Shown here in pieces: positions 18,124-25,967 of a DNA stretch of 64,000 bases. A model generated the notes under the pieces. It saw nothing but the letters and a program-made list of their open reading frames with translations, ran no database searches and was not told the origin of the DNA. How positions within the stretch are numbered: position 1 is the stretch's first letter; each line of letters opens with the position of its first letter. A program made the position numbers and the translations under genes. The stretch is from an uncultured Bilophila sp. (GTDB lineage Bacteria > Desulfobacterota > Desulfovibrionia > Desulfovibrionales > Desulfovibrionaceae), in the NCBI GenBank assembly GCA_910585945.1, contig CAJUHZ010000002.1:79291-143290 (forward strand), in the 5' to 3' direction.

Positions 18124-19188
18124 CTAAATGAAGTTGACGTGCGCGGAAGGATGCCGCAATTCCCACAGGTACGCGTTCACCGCGTCCATGCGGCAGGCCA
18201 CATGGCAGTCCCCAATCTCGCCGGATTCGCTCCATTCTTTCAGTTTTTTCAGTCGATTTGGATGGTTGAGCAGATCGGAGAACGAGCCGTCCGCCAGATT
18301 GCCGAAGTTGAACGCCTCTTCCCCGATGTGCCGCAGGCAGCCCCAGAGCGTCGCGCCGGAATCCACATAGCCCCAGAACGGCAGGGCGTGGCAGCGGGCG
18401 TAGGTGAGCCGGGGCTGTTCCCGACGCTGCATGGTTTCCTGCCGGAAGATGACCCTGAAGGCGTCCGTGCTCAGTTCCAGAGCCGCCAGCAGGTCGTCGC
18501 ACGCGCCGTAGTGCAGATCGCGGTATTCGTCGTGCAGGGATTTGGGGCTGATCGAATACGGCTTGATGACCAGATAGTCCGCGCCGATATCTCTGGCCCG
18601 GGCGGCCAGCGCGGCCGCTTCGGCCCGGTTTTCCGGCAGAGCCAGCAACTGGAAGCCGATGACGCAGGGCGCGCCGCTTTGCGCCCGCCGGGCGCAGGCC
18701 GCTTCCATATTGCGCCACATGACGTCGAAATCGTCTTTGGACGTGCCGTGCACATGCGCGTACGTCCCGGCTGTGCCGGCGTTGCAGCTCACCTTGATCC
18801 AGGAAGCGACAGGCAGAACCTTTTCGGCCCTGTGCGGGGCGAGCAGAACGCCGTTGGTGGTGAACGCCACGTCAATGCCCGCCTCGCGCGCGGCAACGGC
18901 GATGCCTTCCATCTCCCTGTTCATGAACGGTTCGCCTTCGCCGGCGAACATGATCGCCCGGACGCCCGCCTCGCCCATTTCGGCCAGACGCGCGCGGAAA
19001 AGCTCGCCCGGCAGGCGCCGTTGAGGATAGCCGACGTAATCCATGCCGCAAAAGCGGCACCGGTGGTTGCACATGCCGGACGGGCTGACCTCAAGGTAGA
19101 GGGGAGCGATGGGCTTTCCCTCCAGCCAGTCGGCCACCCGGCGGGGATGAAAGAGCAGCTTGTGGGAATCGATGCGAAAGTCGTTCAT
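18124..19188 (-). CDS. Radical SAM protein with SPASM-like C-terminus
   Basis: A 354-residue enzyme. The cluster motif is CNHRCRFC (CxxxCxxC) near residue 40, with MFAGEGEPFMN near 80 and FTTNGVLL near 111. The C-terminal part has several cysteines (CHALPFWGYVDSG, WGCLRHIG, GDCHVACRMD) consistent with auxiliary iron-sulfur clusters of the SPASM/twitch type. Its substrate is unknown. It shares a TGATG stop/start with the GmhA-like gene upstream. Unlike the other radical SAM gene in the cluster, it has host-like GC content. Confidence 0.88.
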   Translation of the reverse strand: MNDFRIDSHKLLFHPRRVADWLEGKPIAPLYLEVSPSGMCNHRCRFCGMDYVGYPQRRLPGELFRARLAEMGEAGVRAIMFAGEGEPFMNREMEGIAVAAREAGIDVAFTTNGVLLAPHRAEKVLPVASWIKVSCNAGTAGTYAHVHGTSKDDFDVMWRNMEAACARRAQSGAPCVIGFQLLALPENRAEAAALAARARDIGADYLVIKPYSISPKSLHDEYRDLHYGACDDLLAALELSTDAFRVIFRQETMQRREQPRLTYARCHALPFWGYVDSGATLWGCLRHIGEEAFNFGNLADGSFSDLLNHPNRLKKLKEWSESGEIGDCHVACRMDAVNAYLWELRHPSAHVNFI

Positions 19189-19853
19189 CACTTCCGGCCT
19201 CCATAGCGGGCGACAAGACGGTCGGTCCAATGGTGCAGAATGGCGGCGTGCGCGGTTTCAACCATGCCGTAGGCGTCGGCGTCGACCCAGAAGTTCAGGT
19301 CGCCGAGGTCGCGCATCCTGTTGGCCGGACTCATGCCGGTCAGGGTCACGACGCGCAGGCCGGCCTGCCGCGCCGCTGTCGCGGCCGCGACGACATTGGG
19401 CGAATTGCCCGAGCTTGAGACCGCCACGAGCATGTCGCCGGGGCGCGCGTTGCGCCGCAACGGCTCGACAAAGATCTGCTCGAAGCAGATATCGTTGCCC
19501 AGGGCGGTCAGCAGGGCGGCGTCGCCAAACATCTGCGTCCTGAAACGGGCGTTTTTGCCCACGTCCAGCGCAAAGTGACTGCACATGCTGGAGGAGGCCC
19601 CGTTGCCGATGAAAAAGAGGATTCCTTCCTGTTCCCTCACCCTGGCGCAGAGATCTTCCCAGTGGGTGAAGCCCTCGGGGACCTCCAGCCGGACGGCCTC
19701 GCGCGTGGTGACCTGCACGGCCTGAAGGCAGACGTGCAGCCTGGTGAAAAAGCCCGGCCAGTCCTGTTGCGAACCCTGCCGCGCACAGTCGCGCGGGCCG
19801 TTGTCCGGCTTCGTCCAATCCCCTGCTGCCGATGTTCCCATCAATGTTTCCAT
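19188..19853 (-). CDS. SIS-domain isomerase, GmhA-like (sedoheptulose 7-phosphate isomerase family)
   Basis: A 221-residue SIS-domain protein. ILFFIGNGASSSMCSHFALD near residue 79 and VAVSSSGNSPNVVAAATAA near 140 are the phosphosugar-binding loops of GmhA, which converts sedoheptulose 7-phosphate to heptose 7-phosphate. QTMFGDAALLTALGND resembles the GmhA loop ending in a conserved Asn-Asp. I use ATG 19853, preceded by GAGAGG. Lying between an HldE-like gene and a split transketolase, it fits a heptose-supply pathway. It could also act on another ketose phosphate. Confidence 0.85.
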   Translation of the reverse strand: METLMGTSAAGDWTKPDNGPRDCARQGSQQDWPGFFTRLHVCLQAVQVTTREAVRLEVPEGFTHWEDLCARVREQEGILFFIGNGASSSMCSHFALDVGKNARFRTQMFGDAALLTALGNDICFEQIFVEPLRRNARPGDMLVAVSSSGNSPNVVAAATAARQAGLRVVTLTGMSPANRMRDLGDLNFWVDADAYGMVETAHAAILHHWTDRLVARYGGRK

Positions 19854-19864
19854 AGCCAGGCCTC

Positions 19865-20920
19865 TCAGAACATGTTGCGGCACGCCGCCCGCGTGTCTTT
19901 TCGCGCTGTCGCGGGGGCGAACCCCGGCCGGGCGGCGGCTTCCGAACATTCGGGTTCGCCCGCATCCGCCTCACGGAGCGCGGTCCACAGCCGGGGCACG
20001 GTCAGCGCGTGATCGCCCCGCTCGTACAGGGCCTGCCCGCCGTCGGCCACCGTGCGCACCAGCATGGTTTTCCACGGACGGTAGTAGTAGGCGGCCGAGG
20101 TTTTCGGAGCTTCGGCGGAAACATCCGCCGGCAGTTCGCGCAAGTCGCAGACCAGGGACGTGATGCGGCGGATTTCCTTCCCTTCGCGGGCGGCCGCGTT
20201 GCGGGCCATGGCCAGAGCCTTGAGGAAGATCTCCGGGGCCATGACGGCGCTGCCGAAATTCATGATCACTCCACCTTCAAGGCGCTGGACTTCGGCGGCG
20301 AAGACGAGAAAATCCGTGTAGCTGGCCTTGCCCCAGGCCGCGCCGTCAAAATTCGGGTGTTCGGCCACAATGTCGTAGCCGATGCCCACATGCGCCGTTA
20401 CCGGAACGCCAAGCTCCCACGCGGCGGCAAGCACGCTGATTTCCCTGTGGGGCGCGTCGCTTCCGGCCAGGGCTTCGCCCACGGCCTCGCCCACGCCCAG
20501 GCCCCGGGCGGCTCCGGCCGCGACAATGTCGTTCAGCCCGCCGGTTTCCCGCCACAGGCCGAACTGTCCTTCCCGGATGTAGCGGGCCACGGATTCGGTG
20601 GTGGCCCCGGCCAGCGCCAGTTCGTAGTCATGGATAACGCCGGCCCCGTTGACGGCCAGGCAGGAGACATGCCCCCGCCGCATCAGATCGATGAGGTAGC
20701 GCTGGCAGCCCTTGCGCAGGACGTGCGCGCCCATCATGAGGATTCTGGCCGCGCCCTTTTCCCGCGCCCGGAGCAGGGCCGCGCCCGCGCGGCGCAAGCC
20801 CTCGCTGACGTCCGGGGCGGGGGCCAGGGGCATCACCACATCCGCCGTCAGATCGTGCCGCCGTTCCGCCAGGGGCAGGAGGCGCAACGCGCTTCGATCA
20901 AAAAGAACATGCCGCGACAT
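19865..20920 (-). CDS. Deoxyhypusine-synthase-like protein of unknown function
   Basis: A 351-residue protein. MMGAHVLRKGCQRYLIDLM, AVNGAGVIHDYELALAG near residue 95, VTAHVGIGYDIVAEHP near 180 and LEGGVIMNFGSAVMAPEIF near 215 are the most striking blocks. The glycine-rich NAD-binding-like segments and general length recall deoxyhypusine synthase-type folds, but the classical active-site lysine loop is not evident. Its position between GmhA- and HldE-like genes (11 bp and 2 bp spacers) ties it to sugar activation. Fold assignment is tentative and function unknown. Confidence 0.72.
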   Translation of the reverse strand: MSRHVLFDRSALRLLPLAERRHDLTADVVMPLAPAPDVSEGLRRAGAALLRAREKGAARILMMGAHVLRKGCQRYLIDLMRRGHVSCLAVNGAGVIHDYELALAGATTESVARYIREGQFGLWRETGGLNDIVAAGAARGLGVGEAVGEALAGSDAPHREISVLAAAWELGVPVTAHVGIGYDIVAEHPNFDGAAWGKASYTDFLVFAAEVQRLEGGVIMNFGSAVMAPEIFLKALAMARNAAAREGKEIRRITSLVCDLRELPADVSAEAPKTSAAYYYRPWKTMLVRTVADGGQALYERGDHALTVPRLWTALREADAGEPECSEAAARPGFAPATARKDTRAACRNMF

Positions 20921-20922
20921 CG

Positions 20923-22449
20923 TTATTTCACCAGCGCGGTTATGAATTTTTCCAGCGAGGCGCGCGTGACCGGTTCGGAATTGCCGACAGTCTGCGTGGC
21001 CAGCGCGCCCGCCACATTGCCGAAAAACGCGACGACTTCCGCCGGCGCGCCGAGATACGCGGCCAGCGAACTCACGGAGAGCAGGGCGTCGCCCGCGCCT
21101 ACCGTGTCCGTCGCCTTGACGGTGAGAGCCGGCGATTCGATGAAGCTCCCGTCCGGCATGCCGACGCACACCCCCTGCCTGCCGCGGGTGGCGGTGAAAT
21201 ACCGTGCGCCAAAGCGCGCGGCGGCGCGCGGGGCGAGGGTTCGCAGGTGGGTGTGCCTGTCGTGCGTGTCGCGCCGCAGTTCGTCTTCGGTAATGCTTGC
21301 GTAGTCGCAGCGGCGGTATTGGGAGATGGTGTGCATCATCCTGTTGCCGGCGTTGCACTGGGTATTCACGGCAAGAAAGGCGTCCAGCCCGCACGCCAGA
21401 TCCCGCAGGGCCGGAAACACCGCCCCGTGCCCGAAATCGGCCATGAGAACCAGATCGCTTTCCCCCGCAAGCGCCCTGACCTGCTCAAGGCAGGCGGGCT
21501 GTTCCGCTTCGGGGATGGACACCGAGCCTGTATTGTAGACTTCGAGCAGCTTGGTGAAGGATCCGCTGTCGAAGTAGCGCAGTTTCCGCATGGTCTGGCC
21601 GGTCGGATCGATCAGGAAAAAGGGGCGGACGGCGGGCGACAGCCGGCTTTGTATCCATTCCCGCTCGGCCAGGTCGGGGCCGACGACGGTCAGCATGTCC
21701 ACCTTTCCGGCAAATCCGGCCAGATGATTGGCGATAGCCAGCACGCCGCCGGGAAAGGAATCCGTCGACTGCCGTTGCAGGGCGATTGTCGGATGTTTTG
21801 ACGCCGCGCCCAGCGTGGTGCAGTAGCAGTAGTCGTCCAGAATCGTGTCGCCAATGACCAGCACGCGAACGGCGCGCATGGCCTCCAGCGTTTCAATGAG
21901 CCGATCCAGAGAGTGACGCCGGCGGAACAGGCCGAGATATTCGCGCAATTCGTCGGGGTACCCGGCAAAAAACCTGTTGATAAGATTGGTGGACGAAAAA
22001 ACGATATCGTCCGTAAACCGCAATTCGACGCCAAGCTCGGAGCAGACGGCGGCCTCCTGTTGCAGCTTTCCGGTGGGGTCCGCATCGGCGGAACGAAAAT
22101 CCGCCCCTTTCACATAGACGTTCGGCTTCAGCCGACGCAGGAGTTCCACCGCCGTCGGCCATTCGTTGACGGCCACGGCCCGCACCGCCCCCAGGGCGGC
22201 CAGGGCCTCGGCGCGGAGCCGCTCCGGAAAGGCCGGGCGGTTGGGCCCCTTGTCCACATAGCGATCCGGACTGATCGTCACAAAAAGCTCGTCTCCGAAG
22301 CGGCGGGCCGCTTCCAGATAGCGAATATGGCCGATGTGCAGCAGATCAAAACAGCCATGCGTCAGCACGACTCGTTTGCCCGCACGCTGAAGCTCCGTCG
22401 CAAGTTCCGCCATGCGGGCGAGGGAAATCACCTTGGGAGAAGCCGTCAT
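20923..22449 (-). CDS. HldE-like bifunctional protein with reversed domain order
   Basis: A 508-residue fusion. Residues ~25-165 are a nucleotidyltransferase: VVLTHGCFDLLHIGHIRYL holds the HxGH catalytic motif. Residues ~200-508 are a PfkB/ribokinase-type sugar kinase with VLVIGDTILDDY and the catalytic DTVGAGDALLS near the end. E. coli HldE (D-beta-heptose 7-phosphate kinase / heptose 1-phosphate adenylyltransferase) has the kinase first, so the order here is reversed. The reaction is probably phosphorylation and nucleotide activation of a heptose or similar sugar. Start ATG 22449 has AAGGA nine bases upstream. Confidence 0.88.
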   Translation of the reverse strand: MTASPKVISLARMAELATELQRAGKRVVLTHGCFDLLHIGHIRYLEAARRFGDELFVTISPDRYVDKGPNRPAFPERLRAEALAALGAVRAVAVNEWPTAVELLRRLKPNVYVKGADFRSADADPTGKLQQEAAVCSELGVELRFTDDIVFSSTNLINRFFAGYPDELREYLGLFRRRHSLDRLIETLEAMRAVRVLVIGDTILDDYCYCTTLGAASKHPTIALQRQSTDSFPGGVLAIANHLAGFAGKVDMLTVVGPDLAEREWIQSRLSPAVRPFFLIDPTGQTMRKLRYFDSGSFTKLLEVYNTGSVSIPEAEQPACLEQVRALAGESDLVLMADFGHGAVFPALRDLACGLDAFLAVNTQCNAGNRMMHTISQYRRCDYASITEDELRRDTHDRHTHLRTLAPRAAARFGARYFTATRGRQGVCVGMPDGSFIESPALTVKATDTVGAGDALLSVSSLAAYLGAPAEVVAFFGNVAGALATQTVGNSEPVTRASLEKFITALVK

Positions 22450-22489
22450 GGTTGCTGTTCCTTTGTTGTCGCGCATTCACGTCCGCCTG

Positions 22490-22655
22490 GAGCATTTTGC
22501 GATTGAAAATATCCATTTTTCCATCGCGGCGTTGCCGTCACTTCCCCGCGGAGCGGGACAGGCGCGGCAAAACGCGATTTGCCCGCTTGTTCGGCACGGG
22601 CGTCCGCTCTCGCGGCCGCCGAGCGTTTATCCACAATTCATTGGGAAAACGCTCT
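22490..22655. repeat. Dispersed repeat R4, copy 1
   Basis: Begins GAGCATTTTGCGATTGAAAAT and ends with a hairpin, GAGCGTTT...AAAACGCTC. A related segment lies at 27635-27771, with the same start pattern, a shared GCCGTCA[CT]TTC core and the same kind of AT-rich terminal hairpin. It fills the spacer between the GT2 and HldE-like genes. I see no gene in it. Confidence 0.55.
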
Positions 22656-23703
22656 AATGCAGTTTTCGCCGCCCGATGCCGAAGCGGAGAAGGATCCGCC
22701 GCGCCGCCAGGCGAAAGGCCGCAAAGATCACCGCGCCGCATACCGTTGGGAGCGCCAGGGGGAAATGCCGGGCCGTCAGGCGGATGCGGCTGCGCGTCAT
22801 GCGCAGGAGACAGGCGGGCTTTGCCGCCGCCGGCCATCCTGTGGAAATGCCTTCGTGGTGACGCACCACCGCGCCGGGCGCGTAGGCCAGATCAAAACGC
22901 CCGGCCGCGCTGTAGGCCCAATCCTGCTCTTCGCAGTACATGAAGTACCCTTCGTCCATCAGGCCCACTGTCTCGATGAACGCCCGGCTGGCCATGACAC
23001 TCGCCCCGTAGATGAAATTCAACTGCGCTTCCACGGCGGCCGGAGCCATTTTCCGCGCGCGTTGCAGGGGCAGACGATAGCCGATGAGCCAGGAAAGCCC
23101 TGTCCACCTGTTGGCCACGCCGCCTCCCAGACATTGCACAAAGCGCGGATCGTCATGATAGAGGATGAGCGATCCGCACAAACCCGGCCGGGAACAGGCG
23201 AACAGCCTGTCGCGCATGGCTCCGAGGGCTTGCGGTTCGACTTCGGTGTCGTTGTTGAGCACCCACACCGCGTCGGCCCCCAGGCGGCAGGCAAGCGCGA
23301 TGCCAAGGTTGTTGCCCCCGGCGTACCCCTTGTTGATCGGACTGCGGATCAGCCACAGGCCCTGCTCCAATCTGTCCGTCCCGTCGCCTTTCTGTGCCGT
23401 CTCGTGCGGACAGGCCGCGTTCACCGTTTCCAGAGCGGCCGCCAGTCCTTCCGGCGTCTCCGCCGTCAGTTCATGGCCGGGCAGGCGCGCCTGCTCGCCC
23501 ATCCATTGCCGGAGCCGCGGCGCGGAATCATCGTCCGAACCGTTGTCCACAAGGATGATCCAGTCCGCGGGATCAGCCAGGCGCAGAAGGGATTCGGCAC
23601 AGGCGATGGTGTGGAAGGCGTGCCTGTAATTGAGCACCACCACAGCCACGGCACGCGGCGTCGATCTGCGGACTGCCTTCGCGGGGCTGTGATTTCCTTT
23701 CAT
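22654..23703 (-). CDS. Glycosyltransferase, GT2 family (rhamnosyltransferase-like)
   Basis: A 349-residue protein, first gene of the minus-strand glycan cluster. It starts AVAVVVLNYRHAFHTIACAE, has WIILVDNGSDDDSAPRL near residue 57, the AGGNNLGIALA loop typical of rhamnosyltransferases near 150, VWVLNNDTEVEPQAL with the DxD-like acid near 165, and YCEEQDWAYSAAGRFDLAY with the ED motif near 250. I use ATG 23703, six bases after AAGGAG; another ATG lies two codons upstream. Probably transfers a deoxyhexose. Confidence 0.9.
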   Translation of the reverse strand: MKGNHSPAKAVRRSTPRAVAVVVLNYRHAFHTIACAESLLRLADPADWIILVDNGSDDDSAPRLRQWMGEQARLPGHELTAETPEGLAAALETVNAACPHETAQKGDGTDRLEQGLWLIRSPINKGYAGGNNLGIALACRLGADAVWVLNNDTEVEPQALGAMRDRLFACSRPGLCGSLILYHDDPRFVQCLGGGVANRWTGLSWLIGYRLPLQRARKMAPAAVEAQLNFIYGASVMASRAFIETVGLMDEGYFMYCEEQDWAYSAAGRFDLAYAPGAVVRHHEGISTGWPAAAKPACLLRMTRSRIRLTARHFPLALPTVCGAVIFAAFRLAARRILLRFGIGRRKLH

Positions 23704-23775
23704 CTTCATCTCCTTGTCATGCCCTCCGTGCAGACCACGGGGCGCACGGCATTTCATGAGAAGAAAGCCAGGGGC

Positions 23776-23936
23776 GGCCCTCATGAACCCGCCTGCCGCA
23801 AGGCCGTTTTGTGCGTCCGGCGGCGTTGCAGGGCCACCATTGACCTTGCGGCATGTCCAATACAGCTTCGTCCGCTGTTCGCCTTGCTGGCCGGAAAAAA
23901 CGGCTTTTCGCGCACGGCGTTTTCCTGAGGGCTGAC
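23776..23936. repeat. Dispersed repeat family R1, copy 2
   Basis: About 161 bp, from GCCCTCATGAA to TGAGGGCTGAC, whose ends are inverted relatives of each other. The body matches 619-793 in the same orientation and the reverse complement of 47558-47720. It contains CATTGACCTTGCGGCATGTC and a CCGGAAAAAACGGCTTTTC arm. Confidence 0.75.
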
Positions 23937-24031
23937 CCTAGCAGGAAGAAAATAAAATAGATACTACGTTATATATTTTTATATAAAAATTCGAAAATCC
24001 AATCTGCCCCAATTCTTTCAGGAGTCTGATC

Positions 24032-24047
24032 CGATACTATAGTATCG
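24032..24047. promoter_or_regulatory. Perfect 16-bp palindrome, probable operator
   Basis: CGATACTATAGTATCG reads identically on both strands and ends 33 bp before the start of a small Xre regulator gene. Such sites usually bind the adjacent HTH dimer for autoregulation. Related half-sites (GATACT, ATAGTAT) recur at about 23961 and 25661-25686. Confidence 0.6.
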
Positions 24048-24080
24048 TTTTTCCGGCAAAAGATTTTGTACTCTGACAGG

Positions 24081-24344
24081 ATGAAAAGCTCTCCCCATTT
24101 GCTTGAATCCCTTGGAATTACAGTGGAAAAGATCCGCAAGGAACGCAAGCTGACCAAGACGGCCCTTGCCGGCTTTGCGGATCTGCAGGATTGCTATATC
24201 CGCGGGATCATAAAGGGGACCAGAAACCCCACGATCACCGCAATCTCTTCCATGTGCGAAGCGTTGGGCATTTCGCTCCCGGAGTTTTTTCAGCGGGTGA
24301 CAGAGGAACTCAAGTCCCGGCAGGGACGTGACCATTCACGCTAG
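24081..24344 (+). CDS. Small Xre-family HTH regulator
   Basis: An 87-residue protein consisting almost only of a Cro/C1-type helix-turn-helix. ITVEKIRKERKLTKTALAGF leads into the helices, and NPTITAISSMCEALGISLPE is the conserved end of the domain. It resembles single-domain repressors such as SinR-type or HipB-type proteins. The ATG at 24081 is preceded only by a weak AGG. It is similar in sequence to the regulator at 25249-25503, so the two are probably duplicates. It is followed by a good terminator. Likely autoregulated through the palindrome upstream. Confidence 0.85.
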   Translation: MKSSPHLLESLGITVEKIRKERKLTKTALAGFADLQDCYIRGIIKGTRNPTITAISSMCEALGISLPEFFQRVTEELKSRQGRDHSR

Positions 24345-24377
24345 AGCCTGTTTGCAAAGGCAGGCGCTCCTTTTTTT
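24344..24377 (+). terminator. Rho-independent terminator after the Xre gene
   Basis: GAGCCTG and CAGGCGCTC arms form a short GC-rich hairpin, followed by TTTTTTT. It starts at the stop codon of the Xre gene. Confidence 0.75.
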
Positions 24378-24503
24378 CAAGGTGCGATAACCGGTGGAAA
24401 AGCATGAAAAACGGGCGTCATGTCCTCTCCGGTGACATGCAATATATGCTCGTTCTTATTTTTCGTCTAGTCTGGAATCGGCCATTCCTCATATTCTGAT
24501 GAA

Positions 24504-25178
24504 ATGGACAGCAATTCCAATTCAACAGGTTTAATTGATTCACATTATTTTGGAGTCGCCCTGGTGGCGGCCAGAATGTCGCGGGGCATTTCCCAATCGC
24601 GCCTCGGCATTCTGGCCGCGTGCAACGTGACCAGCCTGCGCAAGATAGAAAAGGGCATGGTCCAGCCGGGCGTCAGCACGGCGATACGGCTGGTCGCGGC
24701 TACCGGGGAATCTGTGGGAGCGTTTTTTCAGAAACTGGCCGAAGACAGCGCCCTGTCGTCGCTGCACGGGACGGCTGCCCCCGGCTCCAGTTGCGCCTCT
24801 CCCCATGAGGACGACGCTGCGGAGCGCACTTGCGACGGCACGCTTATGGACAGGAGCGGGAGGAAGGGCCTGGCCGGCAAGAACGTCTGTTCCGTCGGGA
24901 ATGGAGATCCCCAAAAGGTAAAAGCGCTTTTCGGCCCGCTGTTCAGGAAAGTACGCGAGCGGCATGGCGTCACCCAGAAGGCTGTCGCCAACGCCGCTCA
25001 ATACAACCTCCGCAATCTGTTCAACGTGGAAGCGGGGAGTCAGGAGCCGGGCGTCATGGTCGCTCTGGCGATGGTATGCGCTACGGGATGCGATGTGCGC
25101 TGGTTCTTCAGCACCCTGGCTGGACTCTCCGCGCTCCCCGGCGCATACGTTTCCCCGGCAAACCACACTCGGCCGTGA
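24504..25178 (+). CDS. Regulator with two Xre-type HTH domains
   Basis: A 224-residue protein with two Cro/C1-like domains. The first covers residues ~15-75 (VALVAARMSRGISQSRLGIL, then NVTSLRKIEKGMVQPGVSTA). The second covers ~145-205 (LFRKVRERHGVTQKAVANAA, then NLFNVEAGSQEPGVM). They are joined by a ~65-residue Ser/Asp/Gly-rich linker that looks disordered. Each domain is followed by a GxxVxxFF pattern (VGAFFQKL, VRWFFSTL). A tandem-HTH protein could bind two operator half-sites as a monomer. It lies between two single-domain paralogues. Start ATG 24504 has no clear ribosome-binding site. Confidence 0.78.
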   Translation: MDSNSNSTGLIDSHYFGVALVAARMSRGISQSRLGILAACNVTSLRKIEKGMVQPGVSTAIRLVAATGESVGAFFQKLAEDSALSSLHGTAAPGSSCASPHEDDAAERTCDGTLMDRSGRKGLAGKNVCSVGNGDPQKVKALFGPLFRKVRERHGVTQKAVANAAQYNLRNLFNVEAGSQEPGVMVALAMVCATGCDVRWFFSTLAGLSALPGAYVSPANHTRP

Positions 25179-25195
25179 TGCGTTTCGTGGCTCAC

Positions 25196-25219
25196 TTTTG
25201 AGTATTATAGTTCTCAAAA
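25196..25219. promoter_or_regulatory. Inverted repeat upstream of an Xre gene, probable operator
   Basis: TTTTGAG and CTCAAAA are perfect inverted arms separated by 10 bp (TATTATAGTT). The right arm ends 29 bp before the Xre gene at 25249, the same relative place as the palindrome before the first Xre gene. Confidence 0.5.
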
Positions 25220-25248
25220 TCTGTCAAGATTTTGTGTAGCCTTGCTGG

Positions 25249-25503
25249 ATGAAAGAATACCCATATTTGTCTCAAGCCATTGGAAATACTATTGAAATTT
25301 TAAGAAAAGACAGGGGTATGACAAAATCGGCCCTGGCCGAATTCGCCTGGCTGGAAAGGCGTTACCTTCTGGAAATCGAACGCGGAGACAAGAAACCCAC
25401 GGTAAACGCGGTTTATTCAATCTGCGAGGCTCTTCGGGTTTCACCGCTGGATTTCTTCCGGAAGGTTGAGGATGAAAGGGAACGGCTTGCCCGGGAGTCA
25501 TGA
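25249..25503 (+). CDS. Small Xre-family HTH regulator
   Basis: An 84-residue single-domain Cro/C1 HTH protein. IGNTIEILRKDRGMTKSALA, the recognition region LERRYLLEIERGDKKPTVNA and ICEALRVSPLDFFRKVEDE mirror the regulator at 24081. The DNA-contacting helix is different (WLERRYLLEIERG against LQDCYIRGIIKG), so the two probably recognise different sites. No effector domain. No target gene follows directly; the next 850 bp are largely non-coding. Confidence 0.85.
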   Translation: MKEYPYLSQAIGNTIEILRKDRGMTKSALAEFAWLERRYLLEIERGDKKPTVNAVYSICEALRVSPLDFFRKVEDERERLARES

Positions 25504-25771
25504 AGGCAGGTTCCAGCATCTTTTCCGTTTCCCTTGAATACGATCGAGTTCGAGGAATACTCCAGGGTTGGGGCATTCTCCTCCCTGCCATGAAAGCGGC
25601 ATTGCACCTCAAGGGGGCAAGACTTGAGTGCGCCGAGGAGTGCCGCCTGTTGGGATTGTCATAGTATATAAAGATAGTTGGATACTTGTAACCTAAATCA
25701 GAAGGGCGACAGCGTCAGACCCTGATCATCCCCTTGCCAGAAGCGTTGTGAGCGGTTATTGAAAGAGGGAA

Positions 25772-25890
25772 CCCCGGTTCCTGCGGTCACAGAAACCGGG
25801 GCTGGCACGGCGCGGTTTGCGCCCCCGTGCACGGCTACCACCGACGGACTACATTTTACGACCTCGGCCCATCGCTAGTGGGCCGAGGTC
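25772..25890 (-). ncRNA. Candidate structured RNA / 3' UTR with three hairpins
   Basis: Three hairpins occur in 119 bp: CCCCGGTT/AACCGGGG (25772-25801), GCACGG/CCGTGC around a GC-rich loop (25804-25830) and a 12-bp stem GACCTCGGCCCA (25860-25890). On the minus strand they directly follow the micropeptide stop codon. No U-run follows, and no known RNA family is recognised. Strand is inferred from the peptide. Confidence 0.35.
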
Positions 25891-25895
25891 AACTG

Positions 25896-25967
25896 CTATC
25901 TGGCGTCAGACGCCAACAGCAGGACAAGGGCCAGAGCGACAAGCAGGACGAAAATACGTCTCCGCAT
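25896..25967 (-). CDS. Possible 23-residue hydrophobic micropeptide
   Basis: An ATG at 25967 follows an excellent ribosome-binding site (AAAGGAGGG, about eight bases upstream) and opens a 23-codon frame encoding MRRRIFVLLVALALVLL..., with a short charged start, a hydrophobic core long enough to span a membrane, and the tail ASDAR. Its size, charge distribution and strong hairpins downstream recall small membrane-acting type I toxins such as Ibs proteins. It could also be a leader peptide or the start of a decayed lipoprotein. No homologue is recognised with certainty. Confidence 0.4.
   Translation of the reverse strand: MRRRIFVLLVALALVLLLASDAR

Larger units (their letters stand above)
23704..24080. 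other. Intergenic region between the glycan cluster and the Xre regulators
   Basis: Divergent spacer of about 380 bp. The first half holds an R1 repeat copy. The second half (about 23940-24060) is AT-rich and likely contains promoters for both directions; it includes a perfect palindrome at 24032-24047 and a related half-site GATACTA near 23961. Confidence 0.6.
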
